A DNA stretch of 64,000 nt from Amphritea sp. GTDB taxonomy: Bacteria > Pseudomonadota > Gammaproteobacteria > Pseudomonadales > Balneatricaceae. Positions 37,392-45,419 of the stretch are shown one piece after another (position 1 is the first letter of the stretch; every line of letters begins with the position of its first letter). The notes under the pieces were generated by a model. The model was not told where the DNA came from. It did not search any database and saw nothing but the letters and a program-made list of their open reading frames with translations. The translations under genes and the position numbers were made by a program. Location of the stretch: assembly GCF_016744155.1 (NCBI RefSeq), contig NZ_JADGEW010000005.1, positions 1 through 64,000 of the forward strand. The letters run 5' to 3'.

Positions 37392-38411
37392 ATGTTTAGT
37401 CAGATTCCTACCAATATAATTACCGGGTTTCTCGGTGTCGGTAAAACCACCGCGATTCAGTACCTTCTCGCTAATAAGCCTGACAATGAACGCTGGGCGG
37501 TGTTGGTGAATGAGTTTGGTGAAGTGGGTATAGACGCGGGACTGATGAATAATGAAAGTGAGGTGCCGGGAGTCTTTATAAAAGAGGTGCCTGGTGGCTG
37601 TATGTGTTGCACCGCCGGTGTGCCTATGCAAATTGCGTTGAATCAGTTGATTCGCCAAGCCCGTCCTGATCGTTTACTGATCGAACCTACTGGATTGGGG
37701 CATCCTAAAGAAGTGATCGCGACACTACAGCAGCCAGAGTATGCCGATGTGTTGGATCTTTGCACTACGGTTACGCTGGTAGATGCCCGCAAGTTAGAAG
37801 ATTCACGTTATACCGAGCATGAGACCTTTAATCAGCAGATTAAGATTGCTGATCTGGTGGTCGCCCATAAGACTGATCTTTATCAGGGAGCCGAAGCTGA
37901 GCGGTTATCTGAATACCTGATGACGCTGGATTGCGATGCTGCGGTCACGAATTGTAGTAACGGTAAACTTGAACCTGAGTGGTTGATTGCTCCTTCTAGA
38001 CATAAAATAGAAATAAGTACTGATATAAGTGCAGTGATAAAAGAGGGACGCAGTCAGGAAGGGCATAATCATATGACTGCAATGCAAGAGCCTGACTGCT
38101 TTCCCGAGTGCGGTTATCTGCGTAAGGATAATCAAGGTGAGGGTTTTTTCAGTAGTGGCTGGGTATTTAGTCCAGAATTCGAGTTCAGCTGTAGCGCCAT
38201 GGAAAGCTTGTTTATGGGACTGGATGTCGAGCGACTGAAGGCGGTAATGATTAGTGATGAAGGTGTTTTTGCGTATAATCTGGCTGATTCAGTACTTAAG
38301 GTCCAGGCGCTCGACGAAGTAATGGATAGTCGTCTTGAAGTCATCGGCCAGAAACCGGAGAGTTGGCTGGATCTGGAAACTCAGCTACTGAAGCACAGCA
38401 TACGTCTCTAA
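37392..38411 (+). CDS. COG0523 family GTPase, putative zinc metallochaperone (CobW/ZigA/YeiR-like)
   Basis: A 339-residue G3E GTPase with Walker A GFLGVGKTTAIQ (residues 11-22), NEFGEVGIDAGL, the metal-binding GGCMCC (CxxC-type) loop, IEPTGLGHP and a histidine-containing C-terminal segment (EGHNHMTAMQ). COG0523 members insert or deliver metals. Despite CobW relatives, its Zur-type operator points to zinc allocation under zinc starvation, not cobalamin. It is monocistronic. The ATG at 37392 lacks a strong Shine-Dalgarno. Confidence 0.9.
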   Translation: MFSQIPTNIITGFLGVGKTTAIQYLLANKPDNERWAVLVNEFGEVGIDAGLMNNESEVPGVFIKEVPGGCMCCTAGVPMQIALNQLIRQARPDRLLIEPTGLGHPKEVIATLQQPEYADVLDLCTTVTLVDARKLEDSRYTEHETFNQQIKIADLVVAHKTDLYQGAEAERLSEYLMTLDCDAAVTNCSNGKLEPEWLIAPSRHKIEISTDISAVIKEGRSQEGHNHMTAMQEPDCFPECGYLRKDNQGEGFFSSGWVFSPEFEFSCSAMESLFMGLDVERLKAVMISDEGVFAYNLADSVLKVQALDEVMDSRLEVIGQKPESWLDLETQLLKHSIRL

Positions 38412-38440
38412 ATCCTTAAATTAAGCGCCTGCTTTAAAGT

Positions 38441-38950
38441 CTAGGCTTGTTTATCTTTAGTGTTGCAGGACTGGTTTGATGGTGCTGCAATGTCCAGCAG
38501 TGGTGCTGCATCCAGACCTTCGGCATCCATCATGCTGGCGATATGCTGCAAGGATGACAGGATCTGAGTTTGTTCCCAATTCTCCAGGTTATCCAATCGA
38601 TCAATAAAGGCCTCATGTAGCAAGGGTGGGGCGCTTTCAAGTACGGTATCCCCTTCCGCTGTCAGACGAGCATTTACTATCCTTCTATCGCTGGTGCTGC
38701 GTACCCGCTCTACCAATTTTCGATCTTCCAAACGATTCAAAATAGTTGTCACTGTTGCCTGGCTCAGGGACACCTCGTCGGACACTCTTTTTACGGTTAC
38801 ATCACCTAAGGTTTTAATTGAACGTAACACCATTACCTGAGGGATTGTCAGGCTACAGGCCTTTACGACTCGTTTAGACTGCAAATCAGTTGCCCTGATA
38901 ATACGTCGCAGGGAGATAAGTATTTCTTGCCAGTATGGTGTGTTATTCAT
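38441..38950 (-). CDS. MarR family transcriptional regulator
   Basis: A 169-residue winged-helix regulator: VKRVSDEVSLSQATVTTILNRLEDRKLVERVRSTSDRRIVNARLT is the MarR DNA-binding core with the wing DRR motif. It is transcribed divergently from the betaine-type ABC importer, and their shared 166-base spacer contains two near-identical 16-base direct repeats, so it probably controls the importer and itself. The ligand is unknown. Confidence 0.9.
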   Translation of the reverse strand: MNNTPYWQEILISLRRIIRATDLQSKRVVKACSLTIPQVMVLRSIKTLGDVTVKRVSDEVSLSQATVTTILNRLEDRKLVERVRSTSDRRIVNARLTAEGDTVLESAPPLLHEAFIDRLDNLENWEQTQILSSLQHIASMMDAEGLDAAPLLDIAAPSNQSCNTKDKQA

Positions 38951-39000
38951 ATTTGTTATCAGTTAGTTACTTCAGTCGGGATTAAGTAAGCATAATCTAA

Positions 39001-39046
39001 AATATTAGTGCTGTAATAGTTTGAACTCTAAATATTAGGGCTGTAA
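39001..39046. promoter_or_regulatory. Paired direct repeats, putative MarR operator
   Basis: AATATTAGTGCTGTAA (39001-39016) and AATATTAGGGCTGTAA (39031-39046) differ at one base and are exactly 30 bases apart, about three helical turns. Each includes a small CTAA...TTAG inverted repeat. Position between the divergent regulator and importer genes suggests a binding site. Confidence 0.6.
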
Positions 39047-39116
39047 GATGATTAGATCAACGCTAAAAATTTAAATAATTAAAAATATAAATTTCCTAAG
39101 CAGGACTGGAGGCAAC

Positions 39117-40124
39117 ATGAAGCGAATGGCTAAAACAGCATTATTAGCTGCGGCACCGTTTTTACTGGCAAGCTCATTTACACAGGCAGCTGATGATTGT
39201 GGCAAAGTGACGATTGCCGATATGAACTGGAGTTCAGCCACTCTGATTGCTAACGTCGACCGTTTTATTCTGGAACACGGCTATGGTTGTGAAGCTGAAC
39301 TGGTGCCTGGCGATACAATGCCGACTGGTACAGCCATGATTGAAAAAGGTGAGCCGGATATAGCGCCTGAAATGTGGAGTAACTCCATGAAGGATGCGCT
39401 GGATAAAGGTGTTGCTGAGAAACGCTTGCGTTATGCCGGTAACTCCCTGTCTGATGGCGGCGAAGAAGGCTTCTGGGTACCTGAGTTTTTGGTAAATAAG
39501 TATCCTGAGCTGGCTACTATCGAAGGTGTAAAGAAACACGCTAAGTTGTTTACCCATCCTGAAGATCCAGACCGTTATGCATTCTACGGCTGTCCTGCTG
39601 GCTGGAACTGTCAGATCTCTGCAGGTAACCTGTTTAACGCAATGAAACTGGAAGATTCTGGTTTTGAGATGATCGATCCAGGTTCAGGTGCTGGTCTTGC
39701 GGGTTCTATCGCTAAAGCCTTTACTCGTGAAGAAGCTTGGTTTGGCTACTACTGGGCACCAACAGCCGTTCTGGGTAAGTACAAAATGGTGAAAGTGGAC
39801 TTCGGTTCCGGTGTTGATAAAGATGAGTTTGTTAATTGCACCTCGTCTGAAGACTGTCAGGATCCAAAGACGACTATGTATCCACCTTCAATCGTGCAGA
39901 CAGTAACGACTGAAACCTTTGCTGCTAAGTCGCCAACCGCATATGACTATGTAGCAAATCGTTCATTTACCAATAATCAGATGAACGGTCTGCTGGCCTG
40001 GATGGAAGATAATCAGGCTGACGGTGAAGTTGCTGCGGAGCATTTCCTGACAGAGTATGAATCAAGCTGGACTGCCTGGGTTAGCCCTGAAGTAGCCGCG
40101 AAAGTTAAAGCTGCATTGCAGTGA
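39117..40124 (+). CDS. Periplasmic substrate-binding protein of a quaternary-amine ABC importer (ProX/OpuAC-like)
   Basis: A 335-residue exported protein with a signal peptide (about 1-24, ending TQAAD) and an OpuAC-type domain: VTIADMNWSSATLIANVDRFIL, EPDIAPEMWSNSM, EGFWVPEFLVNKYPEL and GYYWAPTAVLGKY. Several tryptophans could form the aromatic cage that holds a trimethylammonium or dimethylsulfonium group. Substrate is inferred from family (glycine betaine, choline, proline betaine, DMSP are all possible). A hairpin after it separates it from the permease gene. Confidence 0.9.
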   Translation: MKRMAKTALLAAAPFLLASSFTQAADDCGKVTIADMNWSSATLIANVDRFILEHGYGCEAELVPGDTMPTGTAMIEKGEPDIAPEMWSNSMKDALDKGVAEKRLRYAGNSLSDGGEEGFWVPEFLVNKYPELATIEGVKKHAKLFTHPEDPDRYAFYGCPAGWNCQISAGNLFNAMKLEDSGFEMIDPGSGAGLAGSIAKAFTREEAWFGYYWAPTAVLGKYKMVKVDFGSGVDKDEFVNCTSSEDCQDPKTTMYPPSIVQTVTTETFAAKSPTAYDYVANRSFTNNQMNGLLAWMEDNQADGEVAAEHFLTEYESSWTAWVSPEVAAKVKAALQ

Positions 40125-40149
40125 GTTTAGTTTACACAGCCTGATCAAC

Positions 40150-40181
40150 AGCCCGGTTATCATTAGGTAACCGGGCTTTGT
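40150..40181 (+). terminator. Attenuating hairpin between binding protein and permease genes
   Basis: AGCCCGGTTA (40150-40159) and TAACCGGGCT (40168-40177) form a perfect 10-bp stem followed by a T-rich tail interrupted by G. Such a partial terminator would give more binding protein than permease. Confidence 0.75.
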
Positions 40182-40215
40182 TGTTATTAAACAGGTTGTT
40201 TTAAAGAGGTGTTGT

Positions 40216-41115
40216 ATGGCTGAAACAAGCTGGTTGAGTGAGATTCCTCAGCTGAGCCGGGGTGAGTTGCGGGATATCCGTAAAGGCCTTGATGGTATTT
40301 ATCGGGATTTCTCCCGGGAGTACGGTGAAACAATTGAAGCGTTGTTTGATCCGCTGCTTGCGTTTCTGGTGTGGTTTGAGAAGTTACTACTGGCGAGTCC
40401 ATGGTTTTTAGTTATAGCCGTTATAGCAGGTTTGGCATGGATAGCCAGCCGGTCCTGGAAACTCGTTCTAGGGGTCGTGGTTTCATTCTTTATGATCGGT
40501 TACTTCGGCATGTGGGACGATACCATGCGCACCATGAGTATCATTCTGGTGTGTACCATGATGGCCATAGCGCTCGGGGTTCCCATTGGTATTGCGATGG
40601 CCCGGTCCGACCGGGTTCAGTCAACCGTCACGCCGATGCTCGATATTATGCAGACCATGCCCGCATTCGTTTATCTGATACCTGTCGTTATGTTGCTGGG
40701 GATAGGTAAAATTCCGGGTGTTATTGCGGTAATCATCTACGCTATACCGCCGGTCATACGACTGACCAACCTAGGTATACGTTTGGTAGATAAAGATGTA
40801 CTGGAAGCTGCAACCGCCTACGGTGCAAATTCAGTGCAGCGGTTGATGGGCGTACAGTTACCTTTGGCGATGCCTACAATTATGGCCGGTATCAACCAGA
40901 CCATTATGATGGCCCTATCGATGGTGGTAATCGCCTCGATGATCGGTGTTAAAGGGTTGGGTCAACCGGTACTGAAATCTATCACAAATCAGTACTTTAC
41001 TCTGGGTCTGTTGAATGGCCTGGCGATTGTTGCTCTGGCAATTATCTTCGACCGGGTATCGCAGGCTTATGCGAAACGCAGCCAGCAACATATGGAGGGT
41101 CTGGACAATGGCTGA
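40216..41115 (+). CDS. ABC importer permease (ProW-like)
   Basis: A 299-residue inner-membrane permease with about six helices and the ATPase-docking loop EAATAYGANSVQRLMGVQLPLAMPTIMAGI. An N-terminal cytoplasmic stretch of about 55 residues precedes the first helix, as in ProW. It transports the ligand brought by the preceding binding protein. Its stop overlaps the ATPase gene start by 8 bases. Confidence 0.93.
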   Translation: MAETSWLSEIPQLSRGELRDIRKGLDGIYRDFSREYGETIEALFDPLLAFLVWFEKLLLASPWFLVIAVIAGLAWIASRSWKLVLGVVVSFFMIGYFGMWDDTMRTMSIILVCTMMAIALGVPIGIAMARSDRVQSTVTPMLDIMQTMPAFVYLIPVVMLLGIGKIPGVIAVIIYAIPPVIRLTNLGIRLVDKDVLEAATAYGANSVQRLMGVQLPLAMPTIMAGINQTIMMALSMVVIASMIGVKGLGQPVLKSITNQYFTLGLLNGLAIVALAIIFDRVSQAYAKRSQQHMEGLDNG

Positions 41116-42361
41116 GGCTAAGATCGAAACACAGCCAACTGCGCTAATTAAGATAGAAGGTTTATACAAACTCTTTGGCAAAAACCCAAAGAAGTATATG
41201 CCGCTGGTTCATGAGGGTAAAAGCAAGGATGAGATTCTTGCGGCTACCGGTCATACCCTTGGCCTGAAAGATATCAATATGACCATCAATAAGGGCGAGA
41301 TCTTTGTGATTATGGGGCTTTCTGGCTCTGGCAAATCGACATTGATTCGTCACTTTAATCGCCTTATCGATCCCACCGAGGGGGTGATCGAAATGGAAGG
41401 CACCGATGTGATGAAGCTTGGGCCTAAAGAACTTGAGCAGTTTCGTCGTCATAAAATGTCGATGGTTTTCCAACGCTTTGGTCTTCTGCCCCACAAAACA
41501 GTTGTGGATAACGTTGCTTATGGTCTGTCAATTCAGGGTGTAAGCAAAAGCGAGAGCACCGCGAAAGCTAAAGAGTGGCTGGAAACCGTTGGTCTGGCAG
41601 GTTATGAAGAACAGTACCCTGCACAACTATCCGGTGGACAGCAACAGCGCGTAGGCCTGGCCCGCGCACTGTGTACTGATGCAGAAATTCTGCTAATGGA
41701 TGAAGCCTTTTCTGCTTTGGATCCATTGATTCGCTCAGAGATGCAGGATCAATTAATTGAACTGCAACAAAAACTGCAAAAGACCATTATCTTCATTACT
41801 CATGATCTAGATGAAGCACTGCGTATCGGTGACCGCATCGCGATTCTGAAAGATGGTGAAATGGTACAGCAGGGCGAGCCGGAAGAAATTCTGTTGAATC
41901 CAGCGACTGACTATGTCGAAGCTTTCGTTCGCGATGTAAACCGCGCCCGGGCACTGACGGTAGAAACGGTTATGAAAGATCCGGCTTATCGGATTACTGC
42001 AGATACTATCGAAGAAGCGCTGAAACAGATGCGCGGCTTCAAAGAGGACTACGGTTATTACATCAATGATGATGGCTATCAAGGAGTCGTTACAGAAGAG
42101 GCATTAGAAGATGCCTATGCTGAAGATAACAATGCTGAGATGACTTCCGAATGCTGTGAAGATCTGGATTCAATCTCGCCCGATGCCGTACTGGAAACCG
42201 TTATCCCCGAGACTCTGAACTCTGAGTATTCATTGCCTGTAGTGGATGAAGATGGAGAGTTTACGGGTATGCTTTCTAGAAGCACGCTTGCTGAGGTGCT
42301 GGGTAATGAAACTGCAGATTCTTCTGAGTCAGTGGAAGAGACTGAGAGGAAGGCGGGATAG
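41108..42361 (+). CDS. ABC importer ATPase with CBS domains (ProV-like)
   Basis: A 417-residue ATPase. Walker A GLSGSGKST, signature LSGGQQQR and Walker B ILLMDEAFSALD are intact. The N-terminus has the ProV-type KLFGKNPKKYMPL. The C-terminal third contains CBS-type sequence (VETVMKDPAYRITADTIEEALKQM) that in OpuA/ProV senses ionic strength. The frame opens earlier, inside the permease gene, but the ATG at 41108 (MAEAKIETQ) is the sensible start. An unusually acidic tail follows the CBS region. Confidence 0.95.
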   Translation: MAEAKIETQPTALIKIEGLYKLFGKNPKKYMPLVHEGKSKDEILAATGHTLGLKDINMTINKGEIFVIMGLSGSGKSTLIRHFNRLIDPTEGVIEMEGTDVMKLGPKELEQFRRHKMSMVFQRFGLLPHKTVVDNVAYGLSIQGVSKSESTAKAKEWLETVGLAGYEEQYPAQLSGGQQQRVGLARALCTDAEILLMDEAFSALDPLIRSEMQDQLIELQQKLQKTIIFITHDLDEALRIGDRIAILKDGEMVQQGEPEEILLNPATDYVEAFVRDVNRARALTVETVMKDPAYRITADTIEEALKQMRGFKEDYGYYINDDGYQGVVTEEALEDAYAEDNNAEMTSECCEDLDSISPDAVLETVIPETLNSEYSLPVVDEDGEFTGMLSRSTLAEVLGNETADSSESVEETERKAG

Positions 42362-42370
42362 CTAAATAAG

Positions 42371-42436
42371 TAGCTAGAACGTCGCTTCGCGACTTGCTCG
42401 TTGCTAGACGGAAAACTTCGTTTTTCTTGCTCGAAA
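42371..42436 (+). repeat. Dispersed two-hairpin intergenic repeat, copy 1
   Basis: The copy has GCTAGAAC, a first hairpin GTCGC-TTC-GCGAC, GCTAGAC, and a second hairpin GGAAAAC-TTC-GTTTTTC followed by TTGCTCGAAA. Related copies lie at 54147-54211, 45075-45140 and (minus strand, first half) 44274-44303. It sits directly after the importer operon. Confidence 0.75.
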
Positions 42437-42443
42437 AGCATTT

Positions 42444-42471
42444 TAAAAACCGCCGTAAGGCGGTTTTTTTT
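42444..42471 (+). terminator. Intrinsic terminator of the ABC importer operon
   Basis: AAAACCGCC-GTAA-GGCGGTTTTTTTT is a canonical hairpin with T-run. Its A-tract on the other side may let it also serve the convergent lipoprotein gene. Confidence 0.9.
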
Positions 42472-42485
42472 GAGGTTCTATTTCT

Positions 42486-43130
42486 TTATTGAATTATAGG
42501 CAAAAATATTGATGTTGAGTTGCCATCCCCTAGTCTATTTATAGATGAAAAACCTTGAGTATTTGCTTTGATAATTAAAGGATCGATAGAGGAGTACTTC
42601 TTATTAATAAGAGGTATATCTCTTTTTAATTCATCGTTATAGCTAACATTAACCCCAGTGACAGTTGCACCGATGCTCGACTCTCTTAAAAAATGGAAGT
42701 TTCCAATATAGAGTGCCTGTGCTGGTAGTATCTTAAATTTAATACTAAATGTATTAACTGGGAGTACCAATGCAGGGCCACTAGATACTGACCATGATGA
42801 AAACTCATAGTCCCCTTTCTCTAGTTCAACAGCAAATAAGTTACCCCTTAACCCTGGCTTTTCAATATCCCAATCCAGCATTCCTGGGGGGATCATCGAA
42901 GTGCCAGAACCTATCTTCAATTTACTCCAGTCTTTGCTACCAACCTTTCTGTATCTCATGGAGTAACCCGAATAACCTCCGTGGTATGTCAAAGAGGTCA
43001 ATAGAACACCTTTATCAGAATTGGAATTGAGGTTGTAGTTAATTGGTACGTTTTTTACGGAATTGCACCCGCTTAGCAACAATGTCGATAAGGTAAAAAT
43101 TCCAAGAATAAGTTTTTTAATTTGATTCAT
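42486..43130 (-). CDS. Predicted lipoprotein of unknown function
   Basis: A 214-residue protein with a signal sequence and lipobox LLLSGC (Cys about residue 22), then a soluble, mostly beta-looking domain with many Ser, Asn and Gly residues (YHGGYSGYSMRYRKVGSKDW). No family is recognised. Start 43130 follows GGATG at six bases; an ATG at 43142 is an alternative. The AT-rich composition differs from the surrounding genes and suggests acquisition by transfer. Confidence 0.65.
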   Translation of the reverse strand: MNQIKKLILGIFTLSTLLLSGCNSVKNVPINYNLNSNSDKGVLLTSLTYHGGYSGYSMRYRKVGSKDWSKLKIGSGTSMIPPGMLDWDIEKPGLRGNLFAVELEKGDYEFSSWSVSSGPALVLPVNTFSIKFKILPAQALYIGNFHFLRESSIGATVTGVNVSYNDELKRDIPLINKKYSSIDPLIIKANTQGFSSINRLGDGNSTSIFLPIIQ

Positions 43131-43387
43131 ATTTACATCCATTAAATGCTAGCCCTTGCAAGGTCACAAGGATTTCAAAGGGCATCAGTGAATTTGAGAT
43201 AAAAGCGACAGCTGCTACATTCTCGTCCCTGATAATGAGTAACTTATTGATTAGTCGTGACGTTGAGCACGTTTCCTTATTTTATTGATAGTGCCAAAAG
43301 ACCGTCGATCTGACAATTGATATAAGTCGGATGAACAGTATATAAGATACGAGAAGGTTTAAACGGCTCTTCCAGCTAGAAAGACCA

Positions 43388-43414
43388 TTAAAAAACCGCC
43401 GCTAGGCGGATTTT
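43388..43414. terminator. Bidirectional terminator between the lipoprotein and DUF817 genes
   Basis: AAAAAACCGCC-GCTA-GGCGGATTTTTTG can form a hairpin on either strand with a T-run on each side. It sits immediately after the stop of the minus-strand DUF817 gene and is therefore most likely that gene's terminator. Confidence 0.8.
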
Positions 43415-43418
43415 TTGT

Positions 43419-44249
43419 TTAATGATTGGCATCATTTATTGATACAGCTATTGCCGCTTTCTTAGTTCCGGTTTTCCGTATTTGGATATTGTTAATGATT
43501 GAAACTAAGACGAAACTCAGAAGCATCAGTAAGAACCAAGAGCTGAGTTTTGCTATTGATACCATCTGCCACTCAACTGTCTGATTTGGATAGATCCATA
43601 CGTTGGTATAGGTGGCAATGTTCTCAGCAAACCAGATGAATAAAGCCACCAGAAACCAACCGAGCAGGATTGGCATTTTACGGTGTGTATTTATAACTCT
43701 GAAGTAGATATCTGTCTTGTAAAAAAGAAGTACGGTGGCAGCTAAAAGTAACCATCTCAGGTCCCATATATAGTGATGGGTAAAGAAATTCGCGTAAATT
43801 AAGCTAACCAGCACAATAGTAGCCAGTCTAGAGGGGTAGTAGGAGTACTCAAATTCAAATATTCGCCATACCCGGGCGATGTAACTACCTACCGCACTAT
43901 ACATAAATCCAGTGAACAGAGGCACGTTGCCGATACCAAAGAAATACTCTTCAGGATAGGTCCATGAACCAATTGCGTCAGATGTTTTGAATAGCTCCAT
44001 GACCGTGGCAACGAGATGAAAAACAATAATCACGATGCTCTCTCGGCCGGTTTCAAATTTGAAGACTAAAAGAAATCCCTGGAAAGCGATGGCTGATAAA
44101 AAGATGAAGTCATAGCGATGAATACTGTCTAACGGATACCAGAAACTGGTTGTGATCATTACTGCCAGTAGGAAACCGCCAAAGATACAGGCGTTCGCTT
44201 GCTTTAGACCAAAAAGCCATAGTTCATGAATAAATGCTTTTATCATCAA
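43419..44249 (-). CDS. DUF817 integral membrane protein
   Basis: A 276-residue protein with about eight hydrophobic helices. The central segment [25 protein letters not shown] and the [18 protein letters not shown] region match the DUF817 family, whose function is not known. It starts ATG-ATG. Nothing nearby explains its role; the next gene upstream is a TSUP permease on the same strand, with a palindromic repeat copy between them. Confidence 0.85.
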   Translation of the reverse strand: MMIKAFIHELWLFGLKQANACIFGGFLLAVMITTSFWYPLDSIHRYDFIFLSAIAFQGFLLVFKFETGRESIVIIVFHLVATVMELFKTSDAIGSWTYPEEYFFGIGNVPLFTGFMYSAVGSYIARVWRIFEFEYSYYPSRLATIVLVSLIYANFFTHHYIWDLRWLLLAATVLLFYKTDIYFRVINTHRKMPILLGWFLVALFIWFAENIATYTNVWIYPNQTVEWQMVSIAKLSSWFLLMLLSFVLVSIINNIQIRKTGTKKAAIAVSINDANH

Positions 44250-44273
44250 TAGACGTATCTCTTTTTGTTTTTA

Positions 44274-44303
44274 TCGAGCAAGCGGCGAAGCCGCGTCTAG
44301 CAA
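44274..44303 (-). repeat. Dispersed two-hairpin repeat, partial copy (first hairpin only)
   Basis: On the minus strand this reads GCTAGACGCGGCTTCGCCGC followed by TTGCTCG, matching the first half of the repeat at 42371-42436 but with stem GCGGC/GCCGC instead of GTCGC/GCGAC. It lies between the TSUP and DUF817 genes. Confidence 0.65.
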
Positions 44304-44304
44304 C

Positions 44305-45060
44305 TTATCCAAGCCAGCCTGAAATTCCTTTATAGATAACAAAAATTGCCGAGACAGCTGAGACGGTTAAGAGTACCGGCTTGGCGCTTTCGGCGCGAAT
44401 CTTGCCATCTACTTTATGGGCCAGCCAGAAACCGATAAGTACGCCGGGTAGCATCTTAAGGCTTAGCATCGCTATTTCGGTATCGATGTTGCCCTGATGC
44501 ATGAGGGCAAGTATGGAGAAGGGTGTGCCGATTAAAAAGAAGGCGGCCAGTTCGTTACGGATGGTGATGCGGTTTTGTTCCTGATACACCAGCGCCATGG
44601 GCGGGCCACCGACAGATGTTGCGGTACCGATTAATCCGGAGAAGAAACCACCAATTATCAGGCTGATTTTTGAGGTCTGTACTTTGAATACTTTCCAGGT
44701 CAGTAGTACCGCTAATAGCAGTGAGGCACCGAACAGCAGACTCAGGCTCCAGGCTGGAATAGAGACCAGGAGCAGTGCACCTAGCCATGCGCCGGGTAAG
44801 CGGGCGATGATTGCCGGCGCTATTCTGCGCCAGTTCAGCTCACCCTGGTTACTCATCAGCGTTATCCGCGAAACGACTAATACAGATAGGCTGGTCCCTA
44901 AAATCAGAATCGGACCGGGTACATAAGAAGGATTAATCAGGAACAGCAGCGGCGCTGCCACCAAACCAAAACCGATACCAAACCAGGTTTGCAGCACAAT
45001 TCCGCAGGTCACAATCAACAGCGCTGTCAGTTCGGGAAAGGTATAAAGCATCGTATCCAT
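44305..45060 (-). CDS. TSUP (TauE/SafE) family permease
   Basis: A 251-residue membrane protein with about eight helices and a repeat-like two-half architecture. ALLIVTCGIVLQTWFGIGFGLVAAPLLFLINP and FFSGLIGTATSVGGPPMALVYQ are typical TauE/SafE segments. TSUP proteins export or import sulfite, sulfoacetate and other organosulfur or organic anions; the substrate here is unknown. The frame is open to 45153, but that extension is the translated copy of a palindromic repeat, so the start is MDTMLYTFPE at 45060 (or 45051). Confidence 0.88.
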   Translation of the reverse strand: MDTMLYTFPELTALLIVTCGIVLQTWFGIGFGLVAAPLLFLINPSYVPGPILILGTSLSVLVVSRITLMSNQGELNWRRIAPAIIARLPGAWLGALLLVSIPAWSLSLLFGASLLLAVLLTWKVFKVQTSKISLIIGGFFSGLIGTATSVGGPPMALVYQEQNRITIRNELAAFFLIGTPFSILALMHQGNIDTEIAMLSLKMLPGVLIGFWLAHKVDGKIRAESAKPVLLTVSAVSAIFVIYKGISGWLG

Positions 45061-45074
45061 ATCGAAAATAGAGT

Positions 45075-45140
45075 CGCTAGAACAGAGCCTTAGGCTCCAG
45101 CTAGTCGTTAGATGGAAAACTAGGTTTTCCTTGCTAGAAA
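45075..45140 (+). repeat. Dispersed two-hairpin intergenic repeat, copy 3
   Basis: CGCTAGAACA, then hairpin GAGCC-TTA-GGCTC, then GTTAGA and the perfect hairpin GGAAAAC-TAG-GTTTTCC, ending TTGCTAGAAA. The first stem has an entirely different sequence from copy 1 yet pairs perfectly. Confidence 0.75.
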
Positions 45141-45298
45141 GAACCAGCAGCATAGCTTGCTGTTATTAATGAAGCGAGGAGAAATTCAGATTATAACGTT
45201 CTCTACTATGAATGCTGGGCATTGAGTTTTCGCGAAGTGAGTCCGCAGCGACGTCTGGTTGTTCTAGCTCAGGAGGGTTTCTGCACTGTGATTTAGTA

Positions 45299-45346
45299 AT
45301 AAAAAAAGACCCCGCTTCCGATTGGTGCAAATCAGAAGCAGGGTCG
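45299..45346 (-). terminator. Strong intrinsic terminator of the DUF3726 operon
   Basis: Read on the minus strand, GACCCTGCTTCTGATT pairs with AATCGGAAGCGGGGTC (16 bp including two G-U pairs), followed by TTTTTTT. It lies about 75 bases after the DUF3726 stop. Confidence 0.92.
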
Positions 45347-45419
45347 TTTGTATCAAGTGATATCGTTACACCTCTATAGTATCGATAGCACCTAATTTTT
45401 AGCGAAGCAGAGTGTTAAT

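Noticed and set aside
37392-38411. Naming the COG0523 gene cobW
   Set aside because: Its operator is Zur-like and it is not in the cobalamin operon.
42486-45060. Reading lipoprotein, DUF817 and TSUP genes as one functional operon
   Set aside because: Separate terminators and a repeat copy lie between them and no common theme is visible.
45061-45153. N-terminal extension of the TSUP permease
   Set aside because: The extra residues are the translation of a palindromic repeat; the conserved protein starts at 45060.
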